A DNA stretch of 64,000 nt, from assembly GCA_022747635.1 (NCBI GenBank), contig JAKTNV010000008.1:909001-973000 (forward strand). The letters run 5' to 3'. The notes under the pieces are model-generated. The model was given only the letters and a program-made list of their open reading frames with translations, had not been told where the DNA came from and did no database searches. Below, piece by piece: positions 47,001 to 57,900 of this stretch (position 1 is its first letter; every line of letters starts with the position of its first letter). Position numbers and translations under genes: made by a program. This DNA is from Hetaerina americana. Lineage: Eukaryota > Arthropoda > Insecta > Odonata > Calopterygidae.

Positions 47001-50000
47001 AAAAACCCATTGACTTTCTCTCCCCTCAGCATTCCTAATTCCTAAATGGTACTCTCCTACCTCCCAACACTCCCTTCACAGTGTTCCTATCCCCCATCAC
47101 TATTAGGTGCTCCATTTCTGGCACATTCCCAATTATTATTTCTTCTGATTGATCACTCTCTTTGATTAACTGTCAACTCTTTCCCACTTGCCAGCATGTA
47201 CACCTGAATTACCACTAGATTAGTCAGGCCTGCTTTCATCTCCACCAATAGAAGTTCTATAATTCCCTCGATATTATATATTCACTCCCCTTCTACCCAG
47301 TTTCCTGTTCATTCATATGCTGGCACTCACCAACTATGAATCACTTTACTACTCAAGCAATCTACAACACTGTCTCTCCATATCACATCACACAAGGCTG
47401 ACGTGTCCATTTTGCATACATCTCTTCACCTCTCCTGTTTTCCAACTTCCCAGTCCATTGACCTCAACTCTGAAGACTCGACGGTCACAATTAAATTCCT
47501 CTTCTCTGCCTTATTTTCCGCTGCTATCCACTCAACCATTCAAGGATTTTGTTCAATGGTGTCCAAGGAATCCCTGCCTCCCCTGCTGCCAGGCACAACA
47601 CCTGACCAAGTGCGCCAAGTCCTGTAGGGGCCAGGACCGACTGCACGCCCAATTTTATGGCATGGGATAAATAACTGAGGCAGTTGTTAATTGCGTTCTT
47701 CAAGAACATTTTTAAATGTGGCAATGTCACTTGAAATTGACACCCCACTGGAGTCAGTATCACTCTCTAAGGAAAGGCACTGCATGGACTATCTTTTGCC
47801 TGGCCTTATCTACTATGGGCGACCTTATCAGCAGCAAATTTATTTGCCCCTGCCAGTAAAGCTGTAGAGGTCACAGAATGTGCAAGCTCTGCAATTATGG
47901 TAAAGTCACAATCCATGAGAGGGGTTATAAGCATTGCAAGTGCACAGATATTTTGATTCTCACAATTAGCACATGAACCTGGAGACTTCGATGGTTTGCA
48001 TGATAAGTAAAAATATCGGGTAAATTTTTGGAAAAATAGATACGTTTCAGATACTTCTACAATACCTCAAAATTCTTCAAAGTGAGCATCCATTCCATAT
48101 GTTAAAGACTCCCTGATTGGCGGAATACGGAAGGTCCTCTAGGGTACACATGCAAGCTTCTTTGACGGCACAGGGTCCATTCTTTGAGGGATGATTTCAC
48201 TTTCAAGAATAGGAAATAAGTCTGCTGGTGCCAAGTCAGGACTGTCCAAAAAGTCAGGATCTTCTTCAACGCATTGCAGATGGTCACCATAAGTAGATAC
48301 ACTTGACTCTGCTCCAGGTCGTCCGTTGCAAGACCTTCAGGAATAGTTTAGCGCAGATATTTTGCAACGCCGAATTTTCAGTGATAATGGTTTGCACTGT
48401 CATCTTATCAATGCTCATATGATCTGCGATAATGGGCACACATAAATGATGGTCTGGATTCAGCACTTCACTCACACATAAGGAAAAAATTGTGAATGAT
48501 ACTTTTTATACAAACCTTGCAGTTTTATTATTCAACTGCAGAAGGTAATAAACTTTTGAATAAAGCTCAGGTTGATCACGTAGTCACACTTCAGTTAGTA
48601 ATAATTTTCACGTCAAGCATATGCATTCCATCTACATCTACATAATACCCCGCAAGCCGCCGCAAGGGCGTGTGGCGGGGGGAGGGCCATGGAGGAGGGA
48701 CTAAAAGTTATTTTCTTTCTCAATGCTCAACCAAAAAAATGTGAATAAAAAACCTTGTGCCAATCCCTGGCGTGAATAAATGCCTTTTCCATTCACCCCT
48801 TTAAAGAGAGAGAGGTGAGTGTTTGGCCAATGAGAAACCTATGATAATGTATTCACCTTGGCCAATGAGACAAAAGGGAAATAAATTACAAACCACATTC
48901 ACATCCTAGCAAAGAACGCGTACTCATACCCAGATCGGTCAAATCCTCCTTCTCCTTGTCCTGTCGCATCTCCTTCTCAATCGAGGTGAGAGGGTGGCGA
49001 TCGAATTCCCGGAGCTGCATCAGCACGAGTTCATCGTGGGGCTCGTAGCAGAAGAGCACCTCCACATCCTTCTGACGTAAGGCTTCATAGTATGGCGAGG
49101 CCTCGGCAAGAGCTCGGCTGGGACAGATCAATTCATAAAGCACAGGTAAACACACGAGTGAGAGGCACAAGGATACTGAGGGCATTCATCAGCTAACTTG
49201 AGTAGTGGGTGACAAAGTGTCCCAGCATGAACAAAATAGATGATTGGACAATGGATGAGGTGATTGATTATTAATTATTATCTCTTTGGTTTCCACTCAA
49301 AGTATATACATGTCAATTATAAAAGATTCAATGGAGTAACACGAATGATTATTGATAAATGAACAGTATTTACATTTTATTCACCATCCTTGAATCATAT
49401 TAATATATTTTGATTCTAAAGCGCACAGTTGAAACACATTTTTTTAATTGGAGTAGGAGCAATTTCAAATTATTTGTTTCAAGTTTTTAAATTTTGTTTA
49501 ACTCCAATGAAGGAACTACCTATGAGTGTTATCCAGAGGAACTTTTAACATAATTCATGAATAAATTTTTCAAAAATAAAATACATATTTCCACAGCTGC
49601 GTTCCCATTGATAAATATATGGAGCACAGGCACACAAAATAAAGAAAGAGTAAAAAATTGATAGAATCAAAGATTAAAGAGTAATACAAGTTTTATCATC
49701 TGTTGATTTTGTAGTTGGGTAATTTACAGGAACAGTGGCAAACAATAACAGGTTCACATGGCTCAGAGTTACCTTGGAGCCGCCAGGTAGAAAATATCTC
49801 GTTGTCCTTCCTTGAGTCGATTGCAATACTGAGGCAAACTAACCTTCTCTCCAACAGGCTTCAATGACGACTCAAATCTCAAAAGCTTACTGATTTCTTC
49901 CTGTATCAATACAAAAAATAATGCAAATTAAGATTTAGTTTTGCTCTCTTTTAGTTTAATGGTTATTCTGCCTACAGCATGTGGATAAGCCACTTCTGGC

Positions 50001-53000
50001 TCGTCACCAGGGATCAAGCCACCAGAGTTGACGACATTAATTAATATTTAAGTGAAATAACAAGTAAATGAGGTCGTTCAACAGTTTTGGCATTATTTCC
50101 AGTTATTTACACAAAACACTCCTGGACGGAAAAGAAGCATAGTTTCTCCCACGGTTCAGATTACCACATATATAATTAGTCTGAAAATCACATAAAAATT
50201 GAATAAATACACCTTAATAATGAATTCATTCACAAAAACTTATTTCAATGAACCAAAATATATGTATCATAAAAATAATAACTGACAGACATCAATGAGC
50301 CCTTGGAAAAAATAAAAGGTGGATCACCATCAGCTGTGTGGTGGTGAAACTTCACATAAATTGTAGTGTGGGAGGGTAAATTTAATGTTTGTAATACAAT
50401 GATTCATGTAGAAAACTACAAAGACCGAAAACTTTTTGCAATTTTGAGGATTACATGATTGTCAGATCCATACATTCAAGGTGTCACTATTCATCATGAA
50501 TTTTCCAGAAATATGGCCCTTGTCCCAATTTTATCCTGAGCTTTTGAAGAAATTTGTTTCCTGACTTTTCCCACATTTTCCAACAGCATGGTTGCCTCTA
50601 AGCTGAAAGTTGTGCATGCATTAATACAGCCTTTGAGGAAGGCCAAGTGGAAATCCACTTAGTGGAACGTGTATCCAATTGAAACTTCCACAGCACATTT
50701 AGTATAATGCAGCATGACTAGTTCGAGGCATCTGCAGATGGCACCTGATGATGCCGTCATCATTTATTCACTCCTGATAAGAACAACATACAGTTTATAA
50801 GATCAAAGCACGTTTAGATCAAAGGTGGCTGTGCTCTGTACCTTCTCCATCTGCTCCTGACTCGTCACAATGCCCTCCTTCAAGAAGAGACCATAATCCT
50901 TCAGGAAGTTGTCATAGCTGTCAGTTTCCTTCTGGGACTTGTCGTGCAGAAACCTTAAGATTCTGTTGGTCAGAACAGTTTTCAGCTTCCTGGGGAAAAA
51001 AATAATGAACATTAATGGGAAGCTTCCACACAAAACTGAATATCTAAAGCGACAATATTGGCAATAAAATCATTAAACTTTCCAAAGATTACATGGCTAT
51101 CGCATAGCATAGGGCATATCTGAAAGAATAATACATTCAATATGCTGAGAAAATGAAAAAAATATTATTTAAAACAGAGATATTATACAGAGATATAAAT
51201 ATTATTTATAAAATAAAATTTATAATTATCCATCAAAATTCAATAAATAATAAATGCAATTTTTGGCAACACCCAATGAGATTTCATTCGGACATTCTGC
51301 ACCAATTGATACCTATCCAAATCTGAGCCTGATGAAATAGATCTATGGATAAACAATTGGAGCACATTTTATGAATGGGTGGAAATTTCATTAAGTTGTA
51401 GGCAAGGCCACAAATGGTCCAGTATGATTCCTATACTACAAAAGATAAAATTAATTAATATAGACACATGCAAATGGACTTTCTACACCCCATCATTGGC
51501 ATATAATGTACAAGGGTGAACATGATACACGGGATAAACATAGAAGAAATATTTTGAAAATGCTACTTATTTTACTTTCCTTCTGCTTCATGGAGGCTAC
51601 TTACAAATTAAAATCTCCCAGAGAGTTCTAAATTTCCATGCTATTGTTGCATATCTCTATCTTTTTTCATCTATAAAATCTATTATACTTCAGTTTAATT
51701 TATGATAAACAGGTTCCCCATACCCTCGGGATTTTAATAATATTTCAGCAAGCTCTCTTCAGATTCCGAAGATGCATTTTCCACGGTTGAAACACTATCA
51801 GGTATTTCTCCTTAGATTAATGTTCGTAAACCTGGAAAACCTTCATCCATTCCTTAACATTTTTATTAGTCTAGGATATTACCCCGGCCATTCAAATCCT
51901 CCAATGTGGAAATCAATTTCCTCTTCATACAACATTTTTTCTGCAGTGTGGGTTTCTCGGAAGCCCCCACTCTCGGTTGACTCTCCCAAGGAGTGCCCCC
52001 CAGCATACCAGACAATGTAGGGTGGTGTAGTGCGGGTTTCTCGGAAACCAAGACAAGACAATGTCCGCTACCCAATTCCCTTGTTGCTATGATGTAGCTA
52101 CTTTGACGTCCATCCCCCGGACGGCACGATGCCTTATAAAGAGAGATGCTCCTGGAGCAGGGACCCCATTCCCTTCCCGATTCCTCACCCGATACCCTGC
52201 CTCTGAGCTTGTCGGTCGAGACGCCCAACTTGGCCCTGCACCTCTCTCGCCTTTCCGTGCCACCTACGAGTCCCTTGGCCTAGCGCACGACCACGCCCTA
52301 CACCCGTAAGTGCTCGCTCATTCTTACTCCCCGGTGCCTGAACCCCATATCTTGAAAAGGGTTAAATAAAGATTGATAAACCGAATACTATTGTCTCATT
52401 CTGTGCTACGCTCCCACCAATGATGCCGTGGCCGCCAACCAAGCGACATTTCCACACATTTGCAAAAGTATATTATTTCACCTCCAGCCAATTATTGGCC
52501 CAGTTAGAGCAGTTTTTTTTAAGTTTATCCAATATTATGTACTTGGCTCTAAGGGCCCAGCAAAATATCGTGCACCCACTCGAATGATAGTCGCTCCGTT
52601 TAGATTATTCCCAAATCTTGATTTTTTATGAGGCCTTCAAAGAAAAGATTACCCAACTTGTAGTGCCCAATTGAGCAGTGAAGAGACAGTCGGGATTCAT
52701 TCGACATTCGACCCCATCTCTCAAACGAGGGTGCATTGTCGTGACTGCTGATGTTTCTGACAATTACACTTTTGTGTAGCAGAACAGTGCCCGACAAATG
52801 CACTGAATCAATGCTCCTGCCACACTGCACCCACGGCACATGGCATCAAACCTTTAAAATTTGCAGTAATTTCAGATAGTGTTTTTCACACAACTGCCGC
52901 TGCTTATTTGACACAAAAACCTGTCGTTACCATCCTTAAACTAAAAAACTCCTTTTTTTTTACAAAATAATTATCTACTCCTAAAGAGCAACAGCAGAAT

Positions 53001-55753
53001 ACTAAAATGATATCAGGCTACAAATAAAATGCACCACAAAAAGATTTTGGTGTCCCAGCATTGTCATTATTTCACAACTACCAATGGGAAACGTCCCCAC
53101 AACGGAGCTATCTATCTAGCAGTGATCCAGGACCAACATGAATGGATTTCCTTACCTTATGTCCCAAAAGATAGGGGAGATAAAAATTAATACCCTGGCC
53201 GAGAGACTGTTCCATGCTCCCTCTCTGTTATCTGGTATATCAAGATACTCTCCACTGTCTAAAGAACAGATTCTAACGTGCATCCATTCCTTCTCAGGAG
53301 AGGGTTAAGTATGGGGCTTGAGGAAGAACTGACTAATCCAGGGGAGTATATATTAGACCCACTTCCAGTCGTTAACAAGGCCATTAGTTCCACTTGATCA
53401 TATAATCTTACGTTATATCCTACTACTTCATATTTATTTTTGAATGAACCACTTTCAGGGTCAGGTGAGTGAAATAATTTTTTTATCATTCCTGGTTCAA
53501 ATTTGGCCTAGGACCTGAATCCTGTGGTTGCTTATGAATTTTTCTATTCCAAACTGCAAAATAACTTCAACCATTGGTGAAAATAAAAATGCAACAATTA
53601 CTATGAGCTGAATGGTTATGTTACAGCTCTGGTTGGCACTCCTAATTGTTCAAAAATTCACCCATTCCTCAATGCAAACTACTTTTGTTGAACACATGAA
53701 AAGCAAAAGCAAGGAAAAGGCCCTAGCCTTGCTCTTCCTCTGAAGGTAGGTCACCTTGGAACAAGTGAAGGACAAAGCGCAATGACTAAAACTAAACATG
53801 TAAAAAATTCCCTTTAAACAAAAAACTTCCCTGAAATTTTAGTATACTATAGATGTAGGTTGGACATGTGCATTGAAATATTTAAAAGAAGCATTAAATA
53901 GTGAATATTGGGGAAATTACATTTCAAACACTTCACCAATGTTTAAACAACAAAAAAATGCTGACAAAAGTTTTTCATTCCATAAGCCACACGTTTATCT
54001 GTAAAGAAATGTTTTATCATAAGCCTTACCTAGCATAATAATGGAATTATATTGGATCAGTTTAAAGCCTATTTGTAAAAATGCCGATGGAAAATAAACA
54101 CTCTTGGAATTGAATTGAACTGAATTGGTAAACTTGAGAGTATAGCTGTGGTGCGCAGAGAGCTTGAGCTCTCCATTAAGCATTCCTTTGGCCCACAAAA
54201 GAGCTAGCTGCTTGATGACCCTGGCTCAAGCAGTCATCCGACAGTAAGTGTAACAGAAGCCCTCCCCACCTGATGAGGGCACTGTTCTGGAGCAGTTCAC
54301 GGCTGAGGTTGAGGGGAATGTCCTCGGAGTCCACCACTCCTTTCACAAACCGCAGCCACTTGGGCAGGATGTTTTCGGCCCGGCTCTTGATCAGCACTTT
54401 GCGGCTGTAGAGCGCAACGCCCACCTCCGTGTCCCTGCTCATCTCAAACAACCCTGCAAGAAACAACGGTGAGAATCATTGTCATCACTCCACAATAAAC
54501 ACATTCCACTGGTCCTGAAATCTTTCCCCACTGACTGACCCGTCCATGGGATCACCTGCGGGAGGAAGCTGCAACACTTTCCAATTACCTCGGTGACTTG
54601 CAAATGGGATCAGGCGCATTCCCGGTGCCCAATGAAAATTAATACTCTGACGAGAATTATTTAAGCGAGCCATGAATTGCATCACAGCCGTGGTCTCTGA
54701 ACGGTCATATTATTTTCAACAAATTAGCTCTTACTAGAAAGGCAACAGTTGTGAATTATTTGTCATATGAATGAATCTAATGGTAATATAATGTAATTGT
54801 AATGAATTATTAGTTATCTCCATGAGGGAGGGAGGCCGTTTCCTCCCCTCCACCCTGAGGTCACCTGAGACTCATTTACGATTGATTACATGGACCTGTG
54901 CAATGAAACTTGGTTCGAGCAGTTGTGGTTCATGATACAAACAATGCAAAGGGTCAAATTTATATATCCCATTCATTCTTCATGAATACTAAATTCTATT
55001 AACGACACATATACAACGTTTAAATGAAATTTTTGTTTTTTAAAATAATAAAAATGGCATTAAGTTTCACTAGAGGATATGATTCCTAAATGAGAGGCCT
55101 ATAGTTTAGCCAAACAAAAACCCCAATGCCCCTACATCATACATTGAGGCAAATATATCAATAATAACAATAAACTCAAATAAATTCCAATGATTCTCTT
55201 GGTATTTATAGTAGTGCCTGACTAGAGCAGTGTAAATGGGAATGTAAATGAAATCATTAAGACCAAAAAGCAGACAAATGCCACATGCACTTGTTCATTC
55301 CCTTCAAGCAACTTGAATTTAATTTGTTATAGTTCCTTTGAAGTAATATCTATAGAGCCTAAAGGCTATTATTTATTTCTTCCTCCAAGAGGATCAACTC
55401 TTTTATCCATGAGTGAAGAATAAGCCATTGCCATCGACATAATGGGAATTTTTCCCCATGAAATTTATTTCAACATTTGCCAAATATACTACATTTGTTG
55501 AATATTTCGCTCACTTTCTGAACAAATACTTGCAACGCCATCTTTCACATGACGAAAACGACCCACACAATCTTTGACTTGCCCAGTTACCTGGCTTCCC
55601 CTCTGGGATGTAGAGGAGCGCCCGAATGCTGAGTGGGGCATCCGTTGTGTAGTGGAGAGAGAAGCGTGGCCGGTCGTAGGAATTGCTCACAAAGCGATAA
55701 AACTCGTCGTGCATGTCCTGCTTCACGTCCTTGGGGTCCATCAACCACAGGGG
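37965..55753 (-). CDS. TRAP1: TRAP1 (mitochondrial HSP90 paralogue), C-terminal 405 residues in eight exons
   Basis: Exons 55591-55753, 54270-54453, 50842-50989, 49773-49900, 48930-49117, 46121-46352, 44891-44963 and 37965-38066 join with consistent phases into 406 codons including the stop. The product matches the middle and C-terminal domains of TRAP1, the ATP-driven chaperone of the mitochondrial matrix. It shows [29 protein letters not shown] with the SRELLQ segment that supplies the catalytic-loop arginine, [41 protein letters not shown], and a C-terminus ending LLQLALEKH without the MEEVD of cytosolic HSP90. The transit peptide and ATP-binding N-domain (about 300 residues) are not in the window. 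Introns hold mariners, an LTR-like repeat and an RTE fragment. No internal stops or frameshifts were seen. Confidence 0.95.
38366..39309 (+). mobile_element. Degenerate mariner in TRAP1 intron
   Basis: 944 bp flanked by TA. The inverted repeats CGAGGGTGGTTCCATAAGTA and, on the right, CGAGGGTGATTCCAGAAGTA are imperfect. The plus strand has [20 protein letters not shown] and FITMDET followed by a stop, then LLHQDKL (second Asp) and [20 protein letters not shown], where the third catalytic Asp has become His. Many stops are present. A 28-bp perfect palindrome (38447-38474, centre GCATATGC) lies near its start, where the N-terminal coding part is missing. Confidence 0.8.
39391..40714 (-). mobile_element. 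Mariner with 147-bp perfect terminal inverted repeats
   Basis: 1324 bp flanked by TA (39389-39390 and 40715-40716). Positions 39391-39537 and 40568-40714 are exact reverse complements over 147 bp, far longer than the roughly 30 bp usual for mariners. The 5' repeat includes the leader of the transposase gene. The copy at the 3' end begins exactly where the last 25-30 transposase codons should be. It sits in the TRAP1 intron beside another mariner. Confidence 0.93.
39397..40512 (-). CDS. Mariner transposase with replaced C-terminus
   Basis: Starting at [13 protein letters not shown], 323 residues are well-preserved mariner transposase: helix-turn-helix regions, KLVPKDL, then Asp158 ([11 protein letters not shown]), Asp253 (LHHDNAPSH) and Asp288 (APCDFFLF) with DD34D spacing. 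After ALMDIPK the normal C-terminal tail (an aromatic/Cys block of about 30 residues) is absent. Instead the frame runs for about 48 codons through the inverted terminal repeat to a stop at 39397. The catalytic core is open, so a protein could be made. Whether it works without the native tail is unknown. Confidence 0.85.
   Translation of the reverse strand: MDLNLQQRTCIKFCVKNGFSGARTLEMLEKCFGNDSLKKTVVYQWHERFRSGRESIEDDERSGRPSTSKVGEKIDKVKEMLVNNRKLTIREIAEDLNIAYGSAQDIVVNDLGFRRVAAKLVPKDLNFMQKRDRVDVAKDMICEAESDPTFIKRIITGDETWVYEYDTQSRHQASEWRSPNEPRPKKPRRFQSKKKAMLTVFMDYNGVVHHEFLPEGQTVNKEYYLGVMRRLREAIRRKRPEMWAENSWILHHDNAPSHSAIIIRNFLTKNATNTIQQPPNSPDLAPCDFFLFNRVKKPLRGTRFSSREEVMEKSQEALMDIPKTDRNFCKCQVMTLRFKGNINNRCTNLTKKTELKSERWERHTVVIPGTF
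42462..43350 (-). mobile_element. Mariner-superfamily relic with DD37D-type spacing
   Basis: 889 bp with TA on both sides. The ends are related: CAGGGTACCGCAGTTAATCC on the left, and CAGGATGTGGGGGTTATCTC read inward from the right. On the minus strand the N-terminal helix-turn-helix reads [20 protein letters not shown] then [15 protein letters not shown]. The end reads [17 protein letters not shown] and [13 protein letters not shown] with 37 residues between the two Asp, the spacing of the DD37D (maT-like) group. The middle, with the first catalytic residue, is largely deleted or decayed. Confidence 0.75.
44891..44963 (-). CDS. TRAP1: TRAP1 exon (73 nt)
   Basis: Acceptor CTCTTTGCAG, donor CCAG|GTGAGG. 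It completes the Arg codon and reads [20 protein letters not shown] then VAHQ, aligned with human HALIKKL...LLVDQ. It is too short to be seen as an open frame and was found by splice phase and homology. Confidence 0.9.
45546..45590. repeat. Small inverted repeat
   Basis: TGTGGTGAATTTG and CAAATTCACCACA are separated by one base, with GGCAC / GTGCC further out. Lies in a TRAP1 intron. Confidence 0.55.
46121..46352 (-). CDS. TRAP1: TRAP1 exon, C-terminal domain
   Basis: Acceptor GAAACCAG, donor CCAG|GTTAGA. It reads [20 protein letters not shown] through [12 protein letters not shown] to [10 protein letters not shown]. 232 nt, entering after one base of a codon and leaving after two. Confidence 0.93.
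46630..46690. repeat. Dispersed repeat, copy 1
   Basis: GAGGTCATTTGCACCATTAG followed by GGATGGACAGGAAAGG recurs at 63078-63117 (AAGGTCATTTGCGCCATTAG). The family is not identified. Confidence 0.5.
46775..47315 (-). mobile_element. RTE LINE endonuclease fragment in TRAP1 intron
   Basis: The minus strand contains [33 protein letters not shown] and, farther upstream, a stretch matching [10 protein letters not shown]. It corresponds to the endonuclease of the RTE copy at 25.7-26.6 kb but is clearly diverged and probably another subfamily. Frames are broken. Confidence 0.7.
48013..48519 (-). mobile_element. Internally deleted mariner in TRAP1 intron
   Basis: The right terminal repeat (complement CAAGGTTTGTATAAAAAGTA) and the body match the outer element at 61213-62879. 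The minus strand has [30 protein letters not shown], and the junction [20 protein letters not shown], which skips the first two catalytic Asp. The N-terminal helix-turn-helix region is also lost. The left end is too diverged to fix exactly. Confidence 0.75.
48646..48700 (+). repeat. Dispersed GC-rich repeat, copy 2
   Basis: CCCCGCAAGCCGCCGCAAGG followed by GCGTGTGGCGGGGGG; see 29600-29665. Confidence 0.55.
48930..49117 (-). CDS. TRAP1: TRAP1 exon
   Basis: Acceptor CTGTCCCAG, donor CTGG|GTATGA. It reads [40 protein letters not shown] and KEKEDLTDL. 188 nt. Confidence 0.94.
49773..49900 (-). CDS. TRAP1: TRAP1 exon
   Basis: Acceptor TTGATACAG, donor CCAAG|GTAACT. It reads [40 protein letters not shown] and AP. 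128 nt, entering in phase 0. Confidence 0.93.
50842..50989 (-). CDS. TRAP1: TRAP1 exon
   Basis: Acceptor TTTCCCCAG, donor AAG|GTACAG. It reads [19 protein letters not shown] through [19 protein letters not shown] and EQMEK. 148 nt. Confidence 0.94.
51947..52420 (+). mobile_element. Probable solo LTR in TRAP1 intron
   Basis: It starts TGTGGGTTTCTCGG and has a TATA box (TATAAA, 52135-52140) and a poly(A) signal (AATAAA, 52365-52370) in the order of a retrotransposon long terminal repeat. It is GC-richer than the flanks. The first 110 bp recur at 32679-32790. The right border is uncertain: the following TGGCCGCCAACCAAGCGACA at about 52429 resembles a primer-binding-site region, so some internal sequence may remain. 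No clear target duplication was found. Confidence 0.5.
54270..54453 (-). CDS. TRAP1: TRAP1 exon, middle domain
   Basis: Acceptor TTTCTTGCAG, donor ATCAG|GTGGGG. It reads [40 protein letters not shown] and LQNSALI. 184 nt. The SREL arginine is the conserved residue that contacts ATP in HSP90 proteins. Confidence 0.95.
55591..55753 (-). CDS. TRAP1: TRAP1 exon, first one visible in the window
   Basis: Acceptor CTGCTTGCAG, donor GCCAG|GTAACT. It reads [40 protein letters not shown] and [14 protein letters not shown]. 163 nt, entering in phase 0. Confidence 0.95.
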
Positions 55754-56689
55754 CTGCAAGCAGAGGAGATGTGGATTAGACACAATACAAGGGAGGTGGG
55801 CACACAAAGAGCATCCATTCAGAAAACCAAATAAATGCGTGAGCAGTAATTCTCATGTAATTGTACCCACTATTCACTCAGTGGCATTCAATTTTTTTGC
55901 ATTGGCAAATTTGACCCATTTGCTCAAGGAAAAGCTTCCACATTGAACATTTCAAAAGAGTATTTTCTTTAGTTACTTACTGGAAATTGAAGAAGGCACT
56001 AGGGATAACCTTAACTAGAATCCTTGATTGCATGGTTTACTTTAACATTTTTATGCGATTAGTTTTTGAATATTTGCATCAAAGTAGGAGCATCGCAATG
56101 ACTGGCATTGGCCCAAATGCAATTAATTAAGACAAAGGAGTTTCCTCCACTGGTGTCCACTTTGGTGTTCCTTGTTCAAACAAATATATTCTTTGTTATA
56201 GTCCTAGTTGTCTCTGGCATCAATAAATTGGATTTGAACACAAGGGTAACGACCTGATGGTCAAAGTTTCTAGCCACACATAAGTGGTGCTCAAAGAACA
56301 CTGGTGACTGGGAAAATTGGTGATTGGCAAAGGAATGTCTTAATCCTCAGAAGACAAGGAGATATACCAGAAAAGGAAAAAAATAGTCATATATTTACAC
56401 CAAAAAAATTATGACAGCAATAAACTAACAGTCCTTTAATACTGTGCATGAATTAGTCTATGCTTTCATTGAGACTCATCGCAAAGCTCATGCATACTTG
56501 ATCATTAAGGCACAGATGTATTCTTCATCACTCTTTAATGTTATCGTGCTGAGAGAGCTAATTTAATTGGCCCACTTCCATCTACAAATGGACATAAGAG
56601 GAGAATTAAGATTAACTGGATTGAGAATTCCAATGTTCTCCACTAATCGTGGAAACCATTCCAAAATCTGGGTAATTAGGTGTCTTAAC

Positions 56690-56965
56690 TGTAGAACAGG
56701 ATGGCATGGAAGACTAATGAATGAGGCATTTGCATGCTGAGCAGAGGATTATCGGGTTCAAATGGGGCAGATGCCCTTGGACGGCCAATTAAGACCCAAA
56801 GCCATGTGATTTCCTGGCTGCAAGAACTTTTTGGTGAACTGCAGGACTGGAACAAGGAAAGGAACTCACTGCTCACTATCCTAGAATCAAGTACACGCCT
56901 GGGCACGCTGTGGGGATCAGCTCAACATCATAGACTTCTGGCTACTGAACCAAGAAGAGGGCACA
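56690..56965 (+). mobile_element. Diverged tRNA-derived SINE
   Basis: It follows the SINE at 11439-11703: GCTGAGCAGAGGATTATCGG then GTTCAAAT (B-box area), AAAGCCATGTGATTTCC, and GGAACAAGGAAAGGAACTCA. The A box is not clear. Confidence 0.55.
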
Positions 56966-57179
56966 AAACACCTTCTTTATTTTGGTATGCAGGAGTCCAC
57001 AATATCTATAAATTTCAAATTGTCAACTGCTACATTTTGAGCAACAAGCTGCAGTAGTTTGTTACACACATTACATACACTTAGTTACCGAACAATTGAC
57101 ATAGGGAATCATTTTTCTTCCGCACAATCCATATCTATAACAGAAACTAATCGTAATGTGACCTTCCTGAATAAAATTA

Positions 57180-57245
57180 AACACGCCATCAATTGCGCTA
57201 ATGGCTGGTAACCTAACACCCCCTGCCACACTCCACCACTGCAAC
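57180..57245 (-). repeat. Dispersed GC-rich repeat, copy 3
   Basis: Minus strand GTGTGGCAGGGGGTGTTAGG matches GTGTGGCGGGGGGTGTTAGG at 29630-29650. Confidence 0.5.
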
Positions 57246-57329
57246 TCTCAAGGTAATGAGGTAATATATAAATGCAGACGAGTAGTGTCATTTGAGTCGA
57301 GGGAAATAAATCGTTATATTTCACATAAA

Positions 57330-57900
57330 TCCCCCCTCCCCCCCCTTTCCAATACTTGAGCGAACAAATGAAGCAGCCTCCAACACCCCAGTCCACCCCC
57401 TCCCCCCCCCCCCCAGAAAGGACGAAGCCCAACCGAGGGCGGGCGCCTCGAGTGATCCGAAGCAACCGCGCAGGAGTGCCCTTCAGGCGGTGATAGAGAG
57501 GCCCTCTTTGCGCCATACGTGCGGCCCCATTAATCCGAGGCGGGTGGCGCCATCAATCGGTGGGGAGCCGGCCCTCCCTGCGCTACCCGACCCCACAACC
57601 AATCGGCGAAGTGTACGGGGGGGGGGACATTTCCCCCCCCCCGCCTCTCACTCAGGCTTAATCATCTCACTCGGCCACGCTCTCCTTGCCCCCGTCCCCC
57701 CTCACGGTCGAATTGCTCGCTCGCTCGAGAGGGAGGGGGGGGGGGGTAGCGGTCGGGAGGAGGGGAGAGGGAAATAATGCAGACGGACGGTATGCTGCAT
57801 TTTGGGGGGGGACGGCAGGGTGACGTCACTAGTTACGCCCCCTTGCAGACCGAATGGGATGTGGGGGGGGGGGGGGGAAAGTTGCTCGGATTACGCGAGA
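57330..57900. promoter_or_regulatory. GC-rich block with many G/C homopolymer tracts
   Basis: Runs of 8-13 G or C recur (for example near 57340, 57407, 57620, 57640, 57740, 57806 and 57870) amid CpG-rich sequence. They could form quadruplexes. A promoter role is possible, but no transcript start can be shown. Confidence 0.35.

Noticed and set aside
50600..50700. Penelope-like GAGGAAGGCC...GTGGAACGTG motif
   Set aside because: It vaguely resembles the hammerhead layout but lacks GAAA and any shared downstream sequence.
52600..52839. Minus-strand frame containing SSHDNAPS, resembling the mariner HHDNAPSH motif
   Set aside because: No other transposase motif, terminal repeat or spacing supports it; likely coincidence.
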